Assembly: GCA_016713535.1 (NCBI GenBank)
Contig: JADJOY010000033.1
Coordinates: 56,860 to 120,859 of the forward strand
From: JADJOY01 sp016713535 [NCBI: Deltaproteobacteria bacterium]
GTDB lineage: Bacteria > JADJOY01
Reading direction: 5' to 3'
Length of the DNA: 64,000 nucleotides
Numbering within the stretch: position 1 is the stretch's first letter; each line of letters opens with the position of its first letter. Shown here in pieces: positions 60,241 through 64,000 of the stretch. Made by a program: the position numbers and the translations under genes. The notes beneath the pieces were generated by a model. That model saw nothing but the letters and a program-made list of their open reading frames with translations, did no database searches and had not been told where the DNA came from.

Positions 60241-61308
60241 TCAGGCGGCCTTCGCGGCCGCGCCGCCGAAGCGACCCACGTCCTGACCCGCCGCCGCCAG
60301 CGCCGTGAGGGTGCGCGTGATGCCCTCGCGCACCGACACCTTGGGTGCGTAGCCGAGGTCGCGGCGCGCCTTGTCGATGCGGAACCAGTGGTGCGTGCAC
60401 AGGTAGCGCACGCTGAAGCGCGAGAGCTTGCCCTCGCCGCCGAAGGTGCCGCCGCGAAGTGTGTCGAGGCCCTCGACGACGCTCGCCACCGCGTACGCCA
60501 CCGCGAACGGCATGCGCCGGCTCGGCTTGGCGAAGCCGCACGCGTCGGCGACCGCCGCGACGAAATCCCAGAACGCCATCGGCTCACCGTTGGTGATGAA
60601 GTACGCCTGGCCCGCGACCGGGCAGGTCGGGCCGGTGAGGCGCTCGTCGGCGGCGACCAGCGCGTCGGTCAGGTTCTCGATGAACGTGAAGTCGGAGAGC
60701 TTGTCGGTCATGCCCACCTTGAAGGTGAGCTTGCCGGCGCGCGCGCGGCCGAGGATCTCGGGCAGGAAGCGCGCGTCTCCGGGGCCGAACACCACGTGCG
60801 GGCGCAGCGCGCAGGTCGCCATGCCACCCACGCCGTTGGCCGCGAGCACCTCCTTCTCCGCGATCACCTTGGTGGCGGCGTAGGGGGCCAGCATCACGGT
60901 GGCGTAGCGCAGGCTCTCGTCGCCGCCCTCCATGTCGCGCCCCTCGTACACGACGCTGGCGCTCGACACGTAGACGAAGCGCTTCACCCCTGCGGCGCGC
61001 GCGCCCTCGAGCAGGTGGTGCGTGCCGTCGACGTTCACCGAGCGCACTTCCTCGACGCGGTTGCGGCGGGTGTGAACCAGCGACGCGGTGTGGAAGACCA
61101 CCTCCTGGCCGATGCACACGTCGCGCACCGCCGCGGCGTCGCGGATGTCGACGGCGAGCGCGCGCACGCCTTCCGGGATCTCGAGCGGCGACTTCCCGAC
61201 GCCGACGTCGATCAGCGTGACGTCGTCGCCGCGCGCCACCAGCGCGCGCACCAGATCGCGCCCCACGAAGCCGAGCCCACCGGTCACGAGCGATCGCGTT
61301 CGAGACAT
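60241..61308 (-). CDS. NAD-dependent epimerase/3-beta-hydroxysteroid dehydrogenase-like protein
   Basis: A 355-residue extended SDR. SLVTGGLGFVGRDLVRALV holds the GxxGxxG motif, and the catalytic Tyr and Lys are in LAPYAATKVIAEKEV (Y-x3-K) after VYVSSASVVYEG. RPHVVFGPGDARFLPEIL and DFTFIENLTDALVAADE match the 3-beta-HSD/sterol-4-alpha-carboxylate dehydrogenase group. It lies eight bases upstream of the GMC gene and 36 bases downstream of the TetR gene on the same strand, so all belong to one operon. It would oxidise a ring or chain hydroxyl of the same lipid substrate (inference). Confidence 0.9.
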   Translation of the reverse strand: MSRTRSLVTGGLGFVGRDLVRALVARGDDVTLIDVGVGKSPLEIPEGVRALAVDIRDAAAVRDVCIGQEVVFHTASLVHTRRNRVEEVRSVNVDGTHHLLEGARAAGVKRFVYVSSASVVYEGRDMEGGDESLRYATVMLAPYAATKVIAEKEVLAANGVGGMATCALRPHVVFGPGDARFLPEILGRARAGKLTFKVGMTDKLSDFTFIENLTDALVAADERLTGPTCPVAGQAYFITNGEPMAFWDFVAAVADACGFAKPSRRMPFAVAYAVASVVEGLDTLRGGTFGGEGKLSRFSVRYLCTHHWFRIDKARRDLGYAPKVSVREGITRTLTALAAAGQDVGRFGGAAAKAA

Positions 61309-61344
61309 GCTCCGTCCTTTCGTTCGAGCAGGAGACGCGCGGGG

Positions 61345-62034
61345 TCAGCGAGCCGCGCCGGCGATCTTGGCGAGCCAGCGCGCGGCCACCTCGGGCGGGC
61401 AGAACGCGCGCAGCGTGTGCGCCTGGATGCCGCGGACCAGATCCTCGGGATCACCGCTCATGCCGCTCTCGACCCACTCGGCCATCCAGATCTGGTGCGT
61501 GGCGAGGGTGATGCGCGCCATGAGCGTGGGCGCGAGCGGCACGAACACGCCCTCGTCGACGCCACGCGCGAACGTCGACTGCAACATCTCGAACCCGCGC
61601 TGCCACTGCTCTTCCTGCGCTGGGACCTTGAGGGTGTCGAAGATCGCCCACGCGTGGCCGTCGCGCAGGTGCATGCGCAGGTAGTTCGGGCGCGTGACCA
61701 GGAACCGCACGTAGGCGGCGATCCCCACGAGCGTGAACTCGAGCACGCCGTCCGCGCGCTCCACCTCGCGCGCGATCTGCTCGAGCATCTCGCCGCCGCG
61801 GGTCGACTGGATCTCGCTGTAGAGGGCGGTCTTGCCGTCGAAGATGCCGTACAGCGTGCCGAGCGAGATCCCCGCCTCGGCGGCGATGTGCTGCATCTTG
61901 GCGCCCTCGAACCCCTCCTCCGCGAACACCTTCTCGGCGGCGTCGAGGATCGCCTGCCGGTACAGGTTGCGGCGCGCCTCGCGGATCCTCGGCTTGGCGT
62001 TGCTCGTGTCGGTGGGCGCGGCGGCGGCCTTCAT
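61345..62034 (-). CDS. TetR-family transcriptional regulator
   Basis: A 229-residue repressor. The N-terminal helix-turn-helix is AILDAAEKVFAEEGFEGAKM with recognition helix GISLGTLYGIFDGKTALYSEI. The ligand domain (about 80-229) contains WAIFDTLKVPAQEEQWQRGF and LATHQIWMAEW, resembling TetR proteins that respond to lipophilic ligands. It is the first gene of the epimerase-GMC-ALDH operon and the GAAAC/GTTTC repeat upstream is its likely operator, implying autoregulation and induction by the lipid substrate. Confidence 0.93.
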   Translation of the reverse strand: MKAAAAPTDTSNAKPRIREARRNLYRQAILDAAEKVFAEEGFEGAKMQHIAAEAGISLGTLYGIFDGKTALYSEIQSTRGGEMLEQIAREVERADGVLEFTLVGIAAYVRFLVTRPNYLRMHLRDGHAWAIFDTLKVPAQEEQWQRGFEMLQSTFARGVDEGVFVPLAPTLMARITLATHQIWMAEWVESGMSGDPEDLVRGIQAHTLRAFCPPEVAARWLAKIAGAAR

Positions 62035-62078
62035 TCGGGACCTCGGTCGCGGGCCAGCGGTGGCTCGCGTCGAAAATC

Positions 62079-62104
62079 GAAACTATCGTTTCAATTACCG
62101 AAAC
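62079..62104 (-). promoter_or_regulatory. Candidate TetR operator
   Basis: GAAAC-TATC-GTTTC (62079-62092) followed by AATTACC and another GAAAC (62100-62104): three half-sites alternating in orientation, 45-70 bases before the TetR ATG, inside the only AT-rich stretch of this intergenic region. Confidence 0.6.
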
Positions 62105-62185
62105 GTCAACTGCAAGATCACGAACCGGCGTTTCGAGGCATCGCGATGTGGCTCTCCGGAGACCGACCCGTGAGTGCCGTCGCGA

Positions 62186-62290
62186 GCCCGGCGACGGGGG
62201 ATGGAACCCCGTCGCTACGATGGTTTTCGTAGCGCGGGGGGCTCCGTCCCCCCGCGGCGCTTCGCTCTTGCTCGATGTCTTCGCAGGCTC
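62186..62290. repeat. Triple-hairpin interspersed repeat, copy 2
   Basis: Second copy of the element at 20134-20239, with the same order of three hairpins; GCGGGGGG-CTCCGT-CCCCCCGC is at 62234-62255. A further hairpin of the CCCGCC/GGCGGG type follows at 62341-62356. Confidence 0.85.
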
Positions 62291-62447
62291 GACGGGACGC
62301 ACGTTCGCGCGGTCCGCCGCCACCCTGCGCCGCGCATTGACCCGCCTCCGGGCGGGAGGTAAATGCCGTGAGGTTCCGCGCGCGTGCGAGCGAGCCCCCG
62401 CTCCCAGGGCGACCGGCGGTCGCGCGCAGAAAGGTGGCGATTCACCC

Positions 62448-62972
62448 ATGGCTGATCGCATCGTTCGCTGGAAGGTTCGAACCGCGGCCTCGGCCGCGCT
62501 CGGGCTCTCCTTGCTGCTCGGCGCGGCGTCGCAGGCGCGCGCAGAGACGCTCTACGTCCGCTCCGAGGACGCGAGCCTGCGGTCGGCCGCCGACGCGGGC
62601 GCCGCGGAGGTCGGCCCGGTGGCGCGCGGCACCGAGCTCACGGTCGTGAGCCGCGACGGCTCCTGGATCCAGGTCCAGGCCGGCGGCAAGAGCGGCTGGA
62701 TCCACAAGCTCAAGACGGCGGCCGACAAGCCCGACACCAGCGGCGGCGCGCTCGCGAGCCTCGGCGGCGGTTCGCGCGACAGCTACGTCAAGGAAGCCGA
62801 ATCCGGACGCGCCGCGCGCGGCCTCAGCCCGATGGCCGAGAAATACGCGCAGAACAAGGCGCTCTCGCCGGAGTCGATCGCGGCGGTGAAGCGCATGGAG
62901 CAGGTGGTGGTCTCCAGGAAGGAGATCGAGGGCTTCCTCAAGGAAGGGAAGCTCGGCGAGTACGCGCCATGA
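62448..62972 (+). CDS. Exported SH3b-domain protein
   Basis: A 174-residue secreted protein. The signal peptide (SAALGLSLLLGAASQARAE) is followed by a bacterial SH3 domain (TLYVRSEDASLRSAADAGAAEV, GTELTVVSRDGSWIQVQAGGK, SGWIHKLK), which binds peptidoglycan or peptides. The C-terminal 80 residues are helical (DSYVKEAESGRAARGLSPMAEKYAQ). ATG 62448 has AGGTGG ten bases upstream; the longer frame from 62148 crosses a repeat and is rejected. Its TGA overlaps the ATG of the M48 peptidase gene (ATGA), so the two form a pair, perhaps envelope quality control. Confidence 0.85.
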   Translation: MADRIVRWKVRTAASAALGLSLLLGAASQARAETLYVRSEDASLRSAADAGAAEVGPVARGTELTVVSRDGSWIQVQAGGKSGWIHKLKTAADKPDTSGGALASLGGGSRDSYVKEAESGRAARGLSPMAEKYAQNKALSPESIAAVKRMEQVVVSRKEIEGFLKEGKLGEYAP

Positions 62973-63921
62973 GCACCAACGAGCGCAGCACGAGGGGGAG
63001 CGGCGTGGAACCGAAGCGAACCTGGATGGTCGCGGAGTCGCCGCGGCGGTGGTCGGCGCGTCCCTCCTCGGCGTCGCGGCGGGCTGCGCGGGCCTCGGCA
63101 AGGCGGCGCAGAACATCACGTACGCCGCCACCGGCGACAAGAAGCTCGCCGGCATCGTGGGCGGAGCGGGGACCGCCATCGAAGGCGTCGCGCCGATCCC
63201 GTACGAGGAAGAGGTGGCGATCGGCGGCGCGATCGCGGTGCAGATCGTCAACCGCTTCGGCGGCGAGTACAGAGGCTCCGGCAACCAGGCCGCCATCCTC
63301 AACAAGTACGTCAACACCCTCGGCACCGCGATCGCGCTCAACAGCGACCGCCCCGACATCCCCTACCACTTCCTGGTGCTCAACGACGATCCGCCCAACG
63401 CGCTCGCGGCGCCGGGCGGCTACATCTTCATCACCAAGGGCACGATCAAGGGCTGCTCGAGCGAGGCCGAGCTCGCCGGCGTGATCGGTCACGAGATCGC
63501 GCACGTGACCCAGAAGCACACGATCACCGTGCTGCAGCGCGGCAAGATCTTGCAGGGCGCCGCGGAGGCGGGCGCCGCCGCGCTCCAGGCCAACCCCGAG
63601 GCGTTCTCGGGCCTGATCGACGAGGCCACGCGGGTGATCTTCGAGACCGGCCTCGACAAGGCGAAGGAGTACGAGGCCGATCGCCTCGGCACCGACTTCG
63701 CGTCGCGGGTCGGCTACAACCCGAAGGGCCTCGACAACTTCCTGCGCACCCTGGGCGGCATCGTCGGCTACAAGAGCTCGGTGCTCTTCAAGACCCACCC
63801 CGACCCCGCGTCGCGGATCGGCGAGATCGAGAAGGTCCTCCCCGGCTACAAGGACCGCTTTGGCTTCCCCGACGTGAAGGCGCGCTTCGACAAGGTGAAG
63901 GGCCTCGCCGGGCTGGCGTGA
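62969..63921 (+). CDS. M48-family metallopeptidase lipoprotein (apparent frameshift near the start)
   Basis: A zinc protease of about 317 residues, probably at the inner face of the outer membrane like LoiP/BepA relatives. The active site is VIGHEIAHVTQKH (HExxH) with the third ligand in AKEYEADRLGTDF (E-x3-D). TITVLQRGKILQGAAEAG and a C-terminal HPDPASRIGEIEKVLPGY are family segments. The frame from ATG 62969 gives WMVAESPRRW; one base added near 63033-63035 converts this to VAGVAAAVVGASLLGVAAGC, a perfect lipoprotein signal, so a one-base deletion is likely. GTG 63005, preceded by GGGAG, is an alternative start. Coupled to the SH3b gene. Confidence 0.87.
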
Positions 63922-63940
63922 TCGGAATCGTGCGGATGGC

Positions 63941-63998
63941 GGCCCGCCGGAGGCGGGCCTCGCCGTTGCCGCTCGTAGGGGCGACCGCCAGGTCGCCC
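63941..63998. repeat. Hairpin repeats at the right edge
   Basis: GGCCCGCC-GGA-GGCGGGCC (63941-63959), the same hairpin as at 46054-46072, then GTAG and GGGCGACC-GCCA-GGTCGCCC (63979-63998). The cluster may continue beyond the window. Confidence 0.8.
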
Positions 63999-64000
63999 GG

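Noticed and set aside
1-64000. CRISPR array, rRNA and tRNA genes
   Set aside because: No regularly spaced direct repeats and no cloverleaf with a T-loop GGTTCRA pattern were seen; the palindromic repeats are irregularly placed and not CRISPR-like.

Overview
This 64 kb window comes from the chromosome of a very GC-rich Gram-negative bacterium. Many exported proteins carry lipoprotein boxes, and the gene content includes an NtrC-type sigma-54 regulator, a Ser/Thr protein kinase, MopE-like metal-binding repeats, CARDB and FG-GAP repeat proteins and TPR-CHAT proteins. This repertoire resembles Myxococcota or other former Deltaproteobacteria, probably uncultured; the assignment is inference. I found no rRNA, tRNA, CRISPR array or intact insertion sequence.

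Layout. 0-5.9 kb: partial zinc-ribbon protein, glycosyltransferase, ComEA-like protein (frameshifted), polyprenyl diphosphate synthase, BtuF-like cobalamin-binding protein, methyltransferase, CPBP membrane protease. 6-14 kb: a signalling region with a WXXGXW surface protein, an NtrC regulator and its histidine kinase (4-nt overlap), two small exported proteins, a Crp/Fnr regulator and a Ser/Thr kinase fused to a globin domain. 13.9-21.7 kb: site-2 protease and zinc-ribbon membrane protein, threonine ammonia-lyase, epimerase plus FMN reductase, a D-2-hydroxyacid dehydrogenase (frameshifted), a methyltransferase and a small membrane protein. 21.9-34.6 kb: an accessory-looking segment with a UnbV-UnbU-AhpD operon, a VapBC toxin-antitoxin pair with a clear operator, a run of secreted repeat lipoproteins (one a 1,222-residue CARDB/MopE protein) and a possible recombinase remnant. 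34.6-44.7 kb: TSUP/DUF1634 permeases (one damaged), GH31 glucosidase, DUF2167 protein, PHB-depolymerase-like esterase, M23 peptidase, SerC. 44.9-55.4 kb: HEAT and TPR proteins, a DUF1318-like lipoprotein and a 2,758-residue lipoprotein with a propeller, two TPR arrays, a degenerate CHAT and an intact CHAT peptidase. 55.6-64 kb: a Cys-rich conserved protein, a fatty-acid/sterol hydroxylase, a TetR-controlled epimerase-GMC-aldehyde dehydrogenase operon, and an SH3b protein with an M48 lipoprotein peptidase.

Three patterns run across the window. First, short GC-rich perfect hairpins, many with the loop CTCCGT (or its complement ACGGAG), are scattered between genes and sometimes intrude on gene ends. 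Second, at least seven single-base indels interrupt otherwise well-conserved genes, which suggests assembly errors more than decay. Third, neighbouring genes are repeatedly coupled by ATGA or GTGA overlaps.

The best candidates for new biology are the Crp/Fnr plus globin-kinase pair (a possible haem-based gas-sensing module), the tandem-CHAT giant lipoprotein, and the UnbV-UnbU pair outside an enediyne cluster.
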